In this document: piece after piece, positions 33,362 through 46,400 of the stretch
Position numbering within the stretch: position 1 is the stretch's first letter
Layout of the letters: every line of letters begins with the position of its first letter
Notes under the pieces: model-generated
Seen by the model: only the letters and a program-made list of their open reading frames with translations
Told to the model about the DNA's origin: nothing
Database searches by the model: none
Program-made: the position numbers and the translations under genes
Assembly: GCA_030248135.1 (NCBI GenBank)
Contig: JASANC010003074.1
Location: forward strand, 116,001 to 180,000
Direction of reading: 5' to 3'
DNA: 64,000 nucleotides
Origin: Theristus sp. LFF4_11
Taxonomy: Eukaryota > Nematoda > Chromadorea > Monhysterida > Xyalidae

Positions 33362-33490
33362 AATTTAGCCGAGGCTAACCCAAGGGCGGGCGCACATCGA
33401 GGTTTTCACCCAAGGGACCGCACCGCTTGGTCGAGGCTCGATCCCGCCTTAAGTGCACAGACAAAGGAAGTCTCTAATGCGCTGCCACAC
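33362..33490 (-). repeat. tRNA-derived SINE, copy 1
   Basis: Minus-strand order: a tRNA-like head with GTGGCAGCGCATTAGAGA (box A) and GGGATCGAGCC (box B), a TGCACTTAAGGCGG joint, a body with AAACCTCGATGTGCGCCC, then a tail ending GGGTTAGCCTCGGCTAAA. The same head, body and GGCTAA tail occur at 45852-46010 and 50581-50748. Confidence 0.7.
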
Positions 33491-34470
33491 ACACACAAGC
33501 GACAGAAACACAAGAAACAATCTAGAAAAAACCACCGACAGAACCAAACCAAACCAACCATCATTTGCGACTGTTCGTCACGGCAATAGGACAGCAAATA
33601 GTCGTAGGTGCAGCGGCGCAGGCAGCAAATGTCGGCAATGCCCTCGCGCTGGCGGTATCGGTGCGAGGTGCGCGTGTGCGTTGCTGCAAAACGAAACGGG
33701 GGCGGTTTTGGAGGGGAGTGGATGGTGGAAGCTGAGCCTCCTTGGCATTCCGGCAGGCGCAGTCCCTGGCATCCGCCTCGCACAGCGGCGCCTAAATACG
33801 TGCCATTTGTCGCGGAGCTCGCAGGAAAAGCAGTCGATATGACTGCCATGCAGCTCTTGGCGCAACGCAGGGTTGATGATGAGTTGCAGCACTCGCCAGC
33901 CGCGAACAACAACAACAACAACAAACGGGCGGTTGGGAAGACACATGTGTACAATGAAAGAAAATCGTGCGATAACTGCACTGAAAATTTGAAATTTTGA
34001 TAAAAGAATCTTCAACTTCTCTTGTCACTACAGGATTGCTAAAAGCAGCCAGCATTTTTTCAGATTTTTCTCATGCCCTTCCAAAGTGAGAGAAAAAGAA
34101 CCAGGATAAAAACGCAATCTGTGACCACAAAACCACAGCATATTCGTGTCTTGACAATACCCATAAAACCCCATTGTATAAAGTTTTGGAACTTTTCAAA
34201 GGTTTTAGAACAGTAAAACAAAATCGCGAAATCACAAAATAAACCGAGAACACCGGAAACGAACCACCCGACCCACTGACCGTGATGCTGATGGCGCGGT
34301 GGCGACGCGAAGCCGTGCGTGCAGAGTTTCTTCAGCACTTTCACGAGACGAGAGCCGCAGAAGCGGATGCCCTCCTCCGCGGTGGCCGGTCGAAAGCAGA
34401 CGGACACAAGCAGAAACGTGAACGCGCACAGGCACGCGAGACGGCAGCACACGCTCATCGATGCACGCAT
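33406..34470 (-). CDS. Insulin-like peptide precursor
   Basis: Exon 1 (34281-34470) codes a signal peptide (ACLCAFTFLLVSVCFRP..ATA) and a B chain with RFCGSRLVKVLKKLCTHGF, the insulin CX11C spacing with the CGSxLV core. It ends in phase 1 at a GTCAGT donor. Exon 2 starts at 33683 after TTTTGCAG, in matching phase. It codes a short C peptide with a basic site (HRYRQR) and an A chain, GIADICCLRRCTYDYLLSYC, the exact CCX3CX8C pattern. All six canonical cysteines are present and no extra pair is seen in the chains. This is the vertebrate/IGF-like arrangement, expected to be secreted and act on an insulin receptor kinase. After the last cysteine (codon 33583-33585) the frame runs to 33406 through SINE sequence. 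A real stop may lie in a further exon after a GTTGGT donor near 33558, so the 3' end is uncertain. Confidence 0.85.
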
Positions 34471-35098
34471 TGTCGTGTTTTTTTGATTCAGTTTTTTTTT
34501 GCTATTCGCGTTCTTGTTTTCAGCAGTGACACTCACTATTGTACGTTCGAAGCGTGTATGTTTGTCTCAGTGAAACTTCAAATGCAGCGAGAGGCAGAAT
34601 GCTTCGTCCTTTTGTGCGCGCAGACTGGTTTATGGCCGAGAATGACTAGACTGTTGAGGTTCGATTGACGTATTCGGTCGTCGATATCCGGCTTTTGGTA
34701 TAATGTTTTTTTATGATCTGACGGTGAGCACGCACAAGTGACGTACAATAATAAACAGACAGCAACGATCCGGAGAGACAAACGGAGTCGAAAAGTACGC
34801 GCAACTATAAAAAATAAAAACATATGTATGCAATATTATTAATTAATGAAATTGGGCAATCGTGTATAGATACAACTGTCCGCTCTGATAAATAAAGCTC
34901 AAAAACAGCGAATGGGTGTGGGTGTAGTGATTGAAAAACAGACAGGATTCAATAGACACATTATGTAGCAATTGAAACTTCTGAAAGTGCTATAAAGGAC
35001 GAAAACATGAAACAAAACAACAGGACCGAATTAGCAACAGAGTTTCAGGGCTTCAGGCTATTAAAGTTTGTTTTCCAATGCAGTTTTAGCAACCAAGA
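34471..35098. other. Upstream region of the insulin-like gene; no other gene
   Basis: It holds the presumptive promoter of the minus-strand insulin-like gene. I see no recognisable regulatory motif and no repeat. Confidence 0.4.
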
Positions 35099-35554
35099 TA
35101 CCGTATTACCCCCATTAACCCCCCCCACCATTAATCCCCCCCACCAATAAACCCCCACCCCCCGACCAGTTTCCAAATAATCCCCCCCACAAATAATCCC
35201 CCATGGGGGATTATTGGAGACCTGTTTGAAACACATACCCAGCGAATTCAGTGGCTGGTTGCAGTGAAAATGATGAAATTGTGCTGCCAAAGGCCCCAAA
35301 TGGGTGAGTTTATAGTAATTTAATTACAAAAGGCTGTTATAAAAGGAAATTTCTATGTAGAGTAGAAGTTTCTGCGACTTTCTTGCCTGCCATGCAAGGT
35401 ATTTTTGCCATTTTTCAACAAACCCCCACCCCTAGAATTTTTTTGTAAATAAACCCCCCCCCCACCAATAATCCCCCCCCACCAATAAACCCCCACCCCT
35501 AAAAGTCGCTGGCGTATTAATCCCCCATGGGGGTTTATTGGGGGTAATACGGTA
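35099..35554. mobile_element. C/G-run TIR element, copy 1
   Basis: Begins TACCGTATTACCCCCATTAA and ends TTGGGGGTAATACGGTA, an inverted repeat. Each end region is a series of C-runs broken by ATTAA, ACCAATAA or ACAAATAA. The ~250-bp core (GTTTGAAACACATACCCAGC, GTGGCTGGTTGCAGTG) is conserved in copies at 46919-47371 and 59548-60026. TA at the ends may be the target duplication. No coding capacity. Confidence 0.88.
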
Positions 35555-38500
35555 GCTCTTTTCCAGAAATATCCAGAGTTTTTATTGAATTAATCAACGA
35601 ATTAGCTGCAAGCTTTTATAAGCTTTCGTAAATTTTTATAATAGCACAAAAAGTAGTACAACAATGGAATGACGAAGAAAGGTCACACAATAATAAAACC
35701 GTTGAAATGTCATATGAATTGAACGACGGTGAACCAAAAAAGTCGCATAGCAACTAGCAACCGAAATGACTGTCTTGATTTGATTTCTTTTGTCTTACTT
35801 TGAAGAAAATGATAATGTATGTCACGAAATAAATGGAAAATGCAAATTAAAGTGACTGAAAACAAGTGGCGTGGCAAGTGATTCAGAGCAAGATTTCTAT
35901 GATTCGATTTCTTTTTCTGCAACTAAGTGCATCTATTGAGAAATTTGAATAATTCAAACCGTGTGCAAACGCGGGCATGTGGGCATTTCGGTGGATACAG
36001 CCGGATGGGCTACAAACAAGCCATGGCCTCTTATGTGTCATGCCAACGAGTCATTCGGCACCGCGGGCCCAATGCTTGCAAACGCTTTTTTTCGTTTCAT
36101 GCGAACATGTGAACAAGTAAACTCTGACGTTCTATCTGAGCACTCAAATAGATGACTACACACTTTTCTGAATGTTAATCAATGGACCTTTTTTGGTGCA
36201 CAACCCACCCGGACGAAGTTGATCCGGCTATATCACCAGAAAGCGCTGCTGTTATGTAATCACAAAAGTACCAATTCAAAAAATGGCCAAAAAACAGTGA
36301 TGACGAAAAACAGGAAGTCGGAAGTTTTTTTTTGGCCCGCACACGTGCACTGCTAAACATCTGGCCCATGCGCATTGTTTCTGTGTCTTGTCTGAGCCCG
36401 ATTTTAGGTCCAATTTTGCAGCGACTCTCGAAAAAGCGAATGTACCGCCGGCCATGTGCTGTTTTTTGTCATTTTTTGGGGTTTTGCTAATTATCGATAG
36501 CATTAACATGTGTTGTTCATTTTGATTGCATAACTCAATTATCATTTAGGCGTGCCCGCTTCATGCAAAAACACACGTGCACACCACCATTTCTTTTCTT
36601 TTGCGTCTTTTCTTCCTTCCTGATATACGGTATTACGATACAATGCCTCCAATCAAGACGCGTTAATCAGTGGTGTGATTGATTAATATTTACGCTGTGT
36701 CATTGTGGTTGGCTGCTTTCTTTCACGGTGAAAAAGGTCATGTTTTATGCAAGATTCCTATCGATTTGGCTGTTAATGCCGCGATTTACTGCTCTTGCTT
36801 GCTTCTTGATTAGTTAGCGTCTATTTTTTTCATATCGTCTTGAAGCCACCTAATTTTGGAGATGTTTTTTGTAGCAGTGTCTTTAGATGTCTTTCTATTC
36901 TATGCACCCTCTCTACTCAAGACCTAGCGTCTGTCATTATTGTGTAATTTTGATTGTTGTTTTGTGTGTCCGGCTTCCTTTTTGGTTTTTTTCACTCAGC
37001 CAACCGTCAGAATAATTGCGTATAATCGTTGTGGAAATGCACGAGTATTCAGAGTGTTTTCAATTGAAAATTACTAACAGTGTTTAGGTGTTTCGAAGAT
37101 CAATCATATAAAAAAATTAATTGAAAGGAATGTTTGCAAACTTCTCACTAGCTGTTCCGAAACGTGGATCTTGTAAATGAAAAGGACACGCCGAATATTA
37201 GAAAAAGTTTGTTTCGTTACGAATGTACTGAAATACATGTACTTTTATATCAAAAAACGACATTTGAAGATATACGTACATGTACGTAACTTGGGCAAAG
37301 TTCTTAGACAGTATGGTCAATCATAAGCTGTTGGCAAAGTTGAATTACCAACAAGACCAAAATCGCAGAAAATATCAAAAATTTCTGACACAACTGTATT
37401 AGAATTTGTAAATAAAACAATAAAGAAAGATTTACGAAAATCATATTCATATGCGATATTTATGCTCATAGCCATAACTTAAGGTTCAGATTATCTCGCT
37501 ACGCAATCAGACGACAGAAGCGTGAAATTTACATTAACAAACGTGGTCAGCTAATAACGGTTTAGCTATTCAACTCAAAAAGCAGCGTGGAGTAAGTACA
37601 TTGTGAAATTAGTTTTGGTTTTAGTTTCTTGGTTTAAAAACGTAACATAAACGTGCACAATCACTTACACCTTAGGGCTACTTTTTTGGTGACTCGGAGT
37701 TTTTCGGCTTAGTTATTTACGTTGAATAGCTTGTTTTCATTTTATAGTTTATTCTACACGCAACTCATGCAAAAAAAACAGAACAGCAAAAACTGTGGTT
37801 TAAGCAAGTGTGTGCACGATAAAAACAAGCAAGCAAGCTAAATAGCGCTTGTTTAGTCAAAACATTCTTTCGTATTACATTCTTCGTGTTTACACGACAC
37901 ACCTTGTGAAAAACCAAGTCACGAACTTTTCCGTCTTAAAAAACGCAGTTGTCCAAGAAAAATGAATGAAGCTTTAGTGAACTTTTTCAAAAGTTAATCA
38001 GCGCAAATACTGTATGAGTCAACCGTAAAACCATAACATATGCTTTTAATTAAAAGTTGATAACGACACTCGTCAATAAATATCTCATTTTGATAACAGT
38101 GAGAGGGCGGTGTACTGTGAAGGTCAGTCCAGATATCTGGAACCTTTGCGTCATCTGGACGAATTTTGAGGAAAATGAATTTATGCATTTTACAAGTTGT
38201 ACTGAAGTCGGAAACGTGTTGCGAATTGGAATGTGAAAAATTCAAAGTATACGTATATGTCGATATGTGGATCGTTACAATCGCACTTTCTTCACTCATA
38301 CCTCATAACGCAAGTTACGCAATCCAAATATTTTTCGGTTTCAGATGCGCATGTTCAAATACGGTACTAAAGCGGTGTTTGTTTCCTTCGGCTTGATTGA
38401 TTGTTTGTTTGGAGTCTATGGAGCAAGCGGATAATAGGCTAATCTATTTCTAGCTGGAATGGCCGTTTTAACCAAAGTATAGACAGTTCAGTATGGTTGT

Positions 38501-39539
38501 GAGTATCATTTTCCGATGGCTAGACAAGAGACAGACACTTTCAGATTCCACGATATGTATATAGTTGTAGAGTTACACAGTACAGTGTCGTCAGAACAGA
38601 CAGTAAGCGTTATTTTATTTTATTTGTCGGCCCAAGAGACAGAAATTCGCGTCTTTTGTTTGCTTCGTCGCGACTAAAAATTTCTGAAATGCACGTTTTC
38701 ACCCGCAGCAACAATTGCGCTGATTGCACACGATTGCCCTTCGAACATACAATAAAAATACTTTGCGTTTTAGTTTCAAAAGTTATCCGTAGTATTCCAA
38801 AACTTCCAGGCACTACACCCAATGTAATAAAACGATATGGAATAATAATAAATAAATGAAAACGAGATTTTTCTTGAGACTGAAAACCGAAACGAGTTTC
38901 AGAGTCGCATTGGATATACTGTACATAGTTTCTGATGTTGGAAAAATTAGAGAAGTTGTTTTTTGACAGCGCAAATGCAATGGAAACCAGCAAAAAAGCA
39001 TCTCTAGAATTTCCCAGTTTTTCGTGACTATTTGTTACAGCTACAGAGCCAGCCATAATGAATGTCGCATTTGAATGCCATCTAGCTCCGTTGAGCTCAA
39101 TGAAGCCTCGTAGTTTCGCCCGATACAAAGTGCAGGAGGGGGCGGCGGCAGGGCACACGGGCGTGCAGAAAAGCTTGCGAGAGCCGATCAGCTCAACAAC
39201 TATCGCAAGAAAAAAAAATAAAAATAGAAAGCGCGTGCCTGGTGCAATCGAATACACCGCGCTGCTGTGGGTGGAGCTCGGTGGAGTGTCGGATCGATCG
39301 CAATCCGTGCGACACTAATTATGGCTGGCACTGTAGCACCGCCAAAAAACAAGAGGACACTTTTTAGGCACATGTAATAAATAACCCAAGCAAATAACAA
39401 AACCCAACAAACAACTAGCGTTGCGACCTTAGCAAAAGACCAGCATAAACGCAGAGACAGTGTATCATCTCCTTTTCTTTTTTTTCACAACCAAAAAACA
39501 AAACAAAACAAAACGCGCACGATGATGATGATGATGATG
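35555..39539. other. AT-rich intergenic, no supported gene
   Basis: Scanned on both strands. A GC-richer patch at 35960-36110 has two open + frames but no acceptor or ATG. 38166-38396 is open but unremarkable. A minus frame at 38610-39257 (215 codons) starts with a signal-peptide-like MYSIAPGTRFLFLFFFLAIV but has no domain and weak codon character. An ATG microsatellite is at 39522-39539. Confidence 0.4.
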
Positions 39540-40316
39540 TACAGGGTGTCCCAGCTAGATGTACAACAATTGTTTTTGTAATTACGCGTGCGTGCGTTGA
39601 CCAATTTTGATAATTTTTTCTGCGTTTCGTAGCAAAGACTTCGAGAATTTGTTTGACACTAAAAACGTTGCGATACGTTGAATATAACCTGACTTATAAG
39701 CATTTGAAAAAATACACACTTTTTCAATTGCCGCCCGCACCAGTGCGCGACTGGCTGGACTCTCAGTTTGACCAGTGCTGGGTCGGCTGCGGTGGGCCAA
39801 TTGCCTGGCCTGCACGTTCGCCTGACATCACAGCGTGCGACTAACTGGCTCTGGGGCGCTGTGAAGCACCGTGTTTATGAGACCCACCCAGCATCCATCG
39901 ATGAGCTGATTGTGGCCATCGGTGAAACTGTGGGCGAAATCAGCGCCTGGCAGGTGTTTGGACTTCGACAGACAGACAGACAGAAATGGATAAACTAATT
40001 GAAAGAGAGGGCCAGCACATTCAGGACAATTAGACGGTTAATATTTTGCTTTTTTGCTCTCCGCTCGTTCATTTTTTGTGAAAATGAGGTATTTTTGTAA
40101 AACTGCCATTACTTGTGCCATGTTTGCTGAAACATGAAATTTCTGGTGCCAAACAAATTCCCGAAGTCTTTTTTACAAACGTTGAAAAAATTGTCAACAT
40201 AGGTCAACAACAACACAACAACAACACAACAACAACAACACAACACAACAACAACACACAACAACAACAACATACTTAAAAAACAAATGTTGTACATCTA
40301 GCTGGGACACCCTGTA
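39540..40316. mobile_element. mariner/Tc1-type element with transposase remnant
   Basis: Ends are TACAGGGTGTCCCAGCTAGA and, reversed, TACAGGGTGTCCCAGCTAGA, continuing TGTACAACA, with TA at both edges. It inserts next to an ATG microsatellite and holds a CAACAA microsatellite at 40204-40272. A degenerate transposase C-terminus lies at about 39730-39960 (separate entry). At 777 bp it is an internally deleted copy. Confidence 0.88.
39730..39970 (+). pseudogene. IS630/mariner transposase C-terminal remnant
   Basis: Across two frames one reads WPARSPDITACD, then NWLWGAVKHRVYETHPASID and ELIVAIGETVGEI. This is the end of the DDE/D catalytic domain of mariner-like transposases, where the last acidic residue lies in the SPDxxxxD motif, followed by a W/F-LWG helix. 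A frame change near 39843 splits it, and the upstream catalytic region is absent, so it is inactive. Confidence 0.8.
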
Positions 40317-40495
40317 CAATGGATGCTTGGAAGGCGCGCAATTGTTTGCGTCGCTGTACTACATCACTATAGCGTCCGTCGTAATAAGGAGGACTTTCAA
40401 GGCGGAAACACCAACCAAACTGAAGTGGAGCAAAAACATCATATTCAAAAAGACACCAGACCAAAAATACAACAACAACAACAACCGGAACATTC

Positions 40496-43400
40496 TCAAC
40501 ACTCGGACGTCGCCGTGTTCCCGCTCTGCTGACTGCTGCTTCGATCGCGACTGGTCGATCGATACTGTTGCGCCCGTTTCGCCCGCGTCGCCATCGGCGC
40601 CGTCTTGCCGGCCGATTTCAGAGCGCTTCGCTTTCGTACGATCGCATCGGAAAACTGAATCTGCCGCTGTGCGTCGGTGGCGAGCTTCTTGCGGTAGCGC
40701 TCCATCAGACGACCGAACACGTACAGCAGCACCAACGCGACCAGCACGACGCTCAGGCTGCACGAAAGTATGCTTACTTTGTTGAAACCGGTCAGTTCAC
40801 TTTTTGCAGAACACAGAGCATGCGAAACTCTGTGTTACAGCAAGAAAGACTGTAATGAGGTTTGTATTCGCCGTCAAGGCGGGATCAGTCTCAGACTAAG
40901 AGTTGGTTGTTTTCACAAATACCAACATAATTCCGAATCACGAGTGCTTGAGAGAGAGAATGAACAGAATAGCACGAGAAATCAGTTACTTCAATGAAAC
41001 AAAATTTGACACACAATCGGATTTCTAAACGTCTATTTTTCTTTCATTCAAATTTCGCGCGTTCCTTGCACACCCTGAATGAAGCTGCCATGTTCATTCG
41101 GCCATTCCATATTACCCCGAATAAGCATAACACACACAAACTGAAAAATGACACAACCGATGGAAGTCAATAAAAGTTTTAAAATCCCCTCACATTAAAC
41201 CGGCGCGAATCCACGAAAACTGGCAGCAGTCGTAGTCGCAGCAGAGATCGTTGCATCTGTAAGCGAGGTTTTTTGCTCAACTTATTTGAACCAGATAAAG
41301 TATCCTCGGAAAACCGTCAAACCGCAAAACAGAAAAAAGGGATTTTATCAAGGCTAACTTTGAAAAAGCGTCCCAATCAAAATATCAATCAAGCACGTGG
41401 ATCAGAGAGAGTCCTGCAGAAACAAGCCAGATTGAAAAACAACGCGGAGAACAAAAAAGCTAACGGAAAGTATGCCATGACAGGGTGGTGCTGAATGTCG
41501 TAGTACACCTCTGTACCTCTTCGGAACTCGTTAAATGACTCGGTTGTGGTGTTGACGTGGCATAAATGGATGCTCTGAAACGCAAGAAAAATAATCATGT
41601 TGCTCGGTTCAAAGTTCAAATTGTGATTTCGTGGTGCGTGGTGTCCCGTAGCGTTGACCAGCCGACGAATCCCTCGCGGTTTGCACTCTATACCTTCGAA
41701 ACCGCAAACAGCGAACTTTCCGTGTTTCAATAATGGCGCTTCGTTTCGCTGTTGGATTACACACAACACCAATAAACATCACACCGAACTTTGATGCGTG
41801 CTTAAAAAATAAAGTTGTTTCTTTATCCGCGTCGTTTTCCACAATCAATTCTGTGGTCATGATATAACTGATCATGAAACTCCGCTCGAACATTCATTTG
41901 TTGAACTGCAACAATTTGATGCAGTGTTAACACCGTTTGCAAATAAGAGGGGGGGGGGGGGGATAGCGCTACATGGGAAAGTTTTTAAACCAAGGGTGCA
42001 GGGACATTCTACTAATCAAGGCGCTTCAGGTTTACCCCCTGAGTACCCCCTGATTATGCCTATAAAGGTTGTTTTTAGGGTGCGGAAGTTGAAAAACCCT
42101 CGATTTTTTGCGATTTTTCGCAAAGTGTACCTTGTTAGCCCTATCGTATTTCGTAGTTGCACAGTTTCTGGAACCTCACACAATATTCACGTGAAAGAAC
42201 TTGCGGAGTTCTTTAAGGCCCTGTATCAATGAGCCCTTGCAAGGGGGGTCTCTGAGGCGCTACGACGCTAGTTAAAATTACTTTTTTTCAAAAATTACGC
42301 TATTTTTTTAAACATTTTTTTGAGCTCATAAACACAATTTTTCGATTTTCATTTTTGGTTCTACAGGGGGGTTTTCGGGGTCGCTGAATTTGAATCTAAT
42401 CTTAGATTTTTGCCCCGGGCATTTTTTTGTCCTAAAATTGGGTAAAAACACATTTTTTTGCGTTTTCCAGTGTTTTTTGGTTTTAATTTTTAATTTTAAG
42501 TGCGGATTTTTTTAACAAAGCTGTTTTACAACAGCCTTACAACAACTGTATCGGAATCAGTTTTGATATTTTGCAACTGACCACTTGCACACCCAAAAAA
42601 TGGGTAAAAAGTTGATTTTTTTGCTTTTTGCACACGTTTTCGTTTCACAGTGAAAAAATCAAGTTAGAAACAACTTGTAATTTTAATTTTTAGTTCTACA
42701 TAAAGGGTTTCGGGGTCGCTGAATTCGAATCTGATTTTAGATTTTTGTCCTGGGCCTTTTTTTGCTCTAAAAGTTGGGCAAAAACACATTTTTATGCGTT
42801 TTCCAGTGGTTTTTTGTTTTAATTTTTAATTTTAAATGCGGATTTTTTAACAAAGCTGTTTTACAACAGCCTTACAACCGCTGTATCGGAATCAGTTTTG
42901 ATATTTTGCAACTGACCACTTGCCCTCCCAAAAAATGGGTAAAAAGTTGATTTTTTTGCTTTTTGCACACGTTTTCGTTTCACAGTGAAAAAATCAAGTT
43001 AGAAACAACTTGTAATTTTATTTTTTAGTTCTCCAGGGGAGTTTTCAAGATTGCTGAATTTGAATCTGACCTTAGATTTTTGCCCCGTGCATTTTTATTG
43101 CTTTAAAAATCGGGCAAAAACACATTTTTATGCGTTTTCCAGTGGTTTTTTGTTTTAATTTTAAGTTTTAAATGTAGAGTTAATTAAAAAACAGTTTCAT
43201 AACAGCCTTACAACCGCTGTATTTGAATCAGTTTTGATATTTTGCAACTGACCACTTGCCCACCCAAAAAATGGGTAAAAAGTTGATTTTTTTTGCTTTT
43301 TGCACACTATTTCGTTTCACAGTAAAAAAATCAGTTTAGAAGCAACTTGTAATTTTAATTTTTAGTTCTACAGAGGGGTTTTCGGAGTCGCTGAATTTGA

Positions 43401-46400
43401 ATCTGATTTTAGATTTTTGCCCCGGGCATTTTCTGCTCTAAAAATTGGGCAAAACCACTGGAAAACGCATAAAAATGTGTTTTTGCCCTATTTTTAAAAC
43501 AATAAAAATGCCCGGGGCAAAAATCTAAGGTCAGATTCGAATTCAGCGATCTTGAAAACCTCTCTGGAAAACTAAAAATTAAAATTACAAGTTGTTTCTA
43601 ACTTGATTTTTTTATTGTGAAACGAAAACGTGTGCAAAAAGCAAAAAAATCAACTTTTTACCCATTTTTTAAGTGGACAAGTAATCAGTTGCGAAATATC
43701 AAAACAGATTTAGATACAGCGGTTGTATGGCTGTTATAAAACAGTTTTGTTAAAAAAATCCGCATTTAAAATTAAAAATTAAAACAAAAAACCACTGGAA
43801 AACGCATAAAAATGTGTTTTGCCCAACTTTTAGAGCAAAAAAAGGCCCGGGACAAAAATCTAAAATCAGATTCGAATTCAGCGACTCCGAAAACCCCTCT
43901 GTAGAACTAAAAATTAAAATTACAAGTTGTTTCTAAACTGATTTTTTTACTGTGAAACGAAATATAGTGTGCAAAAAGCAAAAAAATCAACTTTTTACCC
44001 ATTTTTTGGGTGGGCAAGTGGTCAGTTGCAAAATATCAAAACTGATTCAAATACAGCGGTTGTAAGGCTGTTATGAAACTGTTTTTTAATCAACTCTACA
44101 TTTAAAACTTAAAATTAAAACAAAAAACCACTGGAAAACGCATAAAAATGTGTTTTTGCCCGATTTTTAAAGCAATAAAAATGCACGGGGCAAAAATCTA
44201 AGGTCAGATTCAAATTCAGCAATCTTGAAAACCTCTCTGGAAAATTAAAAATTAAAATTACAAGTTGTTTCTAACTTGATTTTTTCACTGTGAAACGAAA
44301 ACGTGTGCAAAAAGCAAAAAAATCAACTTTTTTCCCATTTTTTGGGTGGGCAAGTGGTCAGTTGCAAAATATCAAAACTGATTCCGATACAGTTGTTGTA
44401 AGGCTGTTGTAAAACAGCTTTGTTAAAAAAATCCGCACTTAAAATTAAAAATTAAAACCAAAAAACACTGGAAAACGCAAAAAAATGTGTTTTTACCCAA
44501 TTTTAGGACAAAAAAATGCCCGGGGCAAAAATCTAAGATTAGATTCAAATTCAGCGACCCCGAAAACCCCCCTGTAGAACCAAAAATGAAAATCGAAAAA
44601 TTGTGTTTATGAGCTCAAAAAAATGTTTTAAAAAATAGCGTAATTTAAAAAAAAAGTAATTTTAATTAGCGTCGTAGCGCCTCAGGGACCCCCCTTGCAA
44701 GGGCTCATTGATACAGGGCCTTAAAGAACTCCGCAAGATCTTTCACGTGAATATTGTGTGAGGTTCCAGAAACTGTGCAACTACAAGATACGGTAGGGCT
44801 AAAAAGGTACACTTTGCGAAAAATCGCAAAAAATCGAGGGTTTTTCAACTTCCGCACCCTAAAAACGACCTTTATAGGCATAATCAGGGGGTACTCAGGG
44901 GATAAACCTGAAGCGCCTTGATTAGTAGAATGTCCCTGCACCCTTGGTTTAAAAACTTTTCCATGTATCACGGAATGTTCCTAGGGCCCCCCACTCTTAT
45001 TTGCAAACGGTGTTAATCTTTTATTTTGGTCCCCAGCTAGGCCCAGACTCAATGCGCGCATAGGTACATTGTACATGAATGTGAATAGTTTCACGCATGA
45101 CGCGGGAATTCAAAATTGGTCATCCAGTGATCCGAGTCCACTAATTATAGAGCTGGACCGGGTCTCTTAGGCTGCTTTGAATTGCTACCTATGGATTGAA
45201 ATTGAAACTGGTTTTCTTTCTACATCTGCACCCACGCATTGAGTCGCAGAATCTAAAACATCGATAATATATTTCTTGAAACCGGTCACTTTTTTAGTAA
45301 AATACAGAGCTCGTGAATAGGAAAAAACGACGTCGGCTATGAAAAAAGACACATTTTCGACACATCTCATTTCCCCAACGAAACCCGATTGCATTTCATG
45401 CTTCGTTAATTGAAAGTTTCGCGTTCTCTGTATTCCAACATGCGACATTAAGTGACAAGCTTAAACAAGCACACCTTACCTTGTACTGTTCGAACAAGTT
45501 CGTGTCCAAATAGTAGTATCTCCCTCCGTCCCGAATCCTCGCCCGCACCGTCGACGGGTTGTACGCCCATTCCTGGAAACTGTCGGGCAGCCGAACCTCG
45601 TCTGGCGGTATATCTTCGTAGTCGCGGTAGTGGAAAAACGTCACTCCAGTGGTGGCCGCTGTAACTGGTCTTTCTTTATGTTCCGTTGTTTTGTCTTGGG
45701 TAAGATTCTGAATTGTTTGCACACTGAAAAAAGTCAACCCATAGTTTCAATTTCCTTTGCTGTGAGGGAGAGACCGGTTAGCCACGAGAGAAAACAAGAT
45801 TAGATTATTCGGATTAGGATTAGATTATTTCGACGGTGATTTTAGGCGACGTTTTTAGCCGCGGCTAACCCAGAAAAAAGCGGACAGAACGCGCCGTCGA
45901 GTAGGGCGCCCATCGAGTTTTATCCGTCATTAAGTCCCATACACCCTCGACGGGGCTCGATACCTCGAACGCACTGACAGTAGTCGAGCGCGCTATCACC
46001 AAAGCCAGAGTTGAAAATCGAGTGCAGACTGAATGACGAGACGAGGCACGTCTTCGGTCGGTCTTGATGCGATTTCACGCGAACCGCAATGTTTATCCCT
46101 TAGATGTCTATTACCATTCTTTAAAGACCTGCGACTCACTGCGGTTGTGCACGTAAAAGGAAACTAGTGTTTCAGTCTGTCTGTGGTAATTCAGAATAGC
46201 CTAAGTGACCCGGTCTTATTTAGAGGACTTGGATCCCTTTGCGAATTTTGAATTCCCGCGTCGTGCATGAGACTGCTTATTCATCTATGAGCGCATTGAG
46301 ACGCGGGAGCAAAATAAAAAAAAATATAGACACAAAACTTGCCGATAACCCCCAGAACGTTTCAATCGAATTAAGCCCGAACTCACGTTCATTGCTGCCG

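Noticed and set aside
33608..34000. 130-codon + strand frame
   Set aside because: It is antisense to the insulin A-chain exon, which has exact cysteine spacing and matched splice phases.
35941..36155. Two overlapping + frames with protein-like composition
   Set aside because: Neither has an ATG nor a preceding AG acceptor, and both cannot be coding.
38610..39257. 215-codon minus frame with a signal-like start
   Set aside because: No recognisable domain, mixed base composition along the frame and no supporting splice or poly(A) signal. Kept only as a note.
41924..44971. Paired 88-102-codon frames in the two palindrome arms as a transposon-encoded protein
   Set aside because: They are mirror copies by virtue of the palindrome, short, without a domain, and with no sign of selection that I can see.
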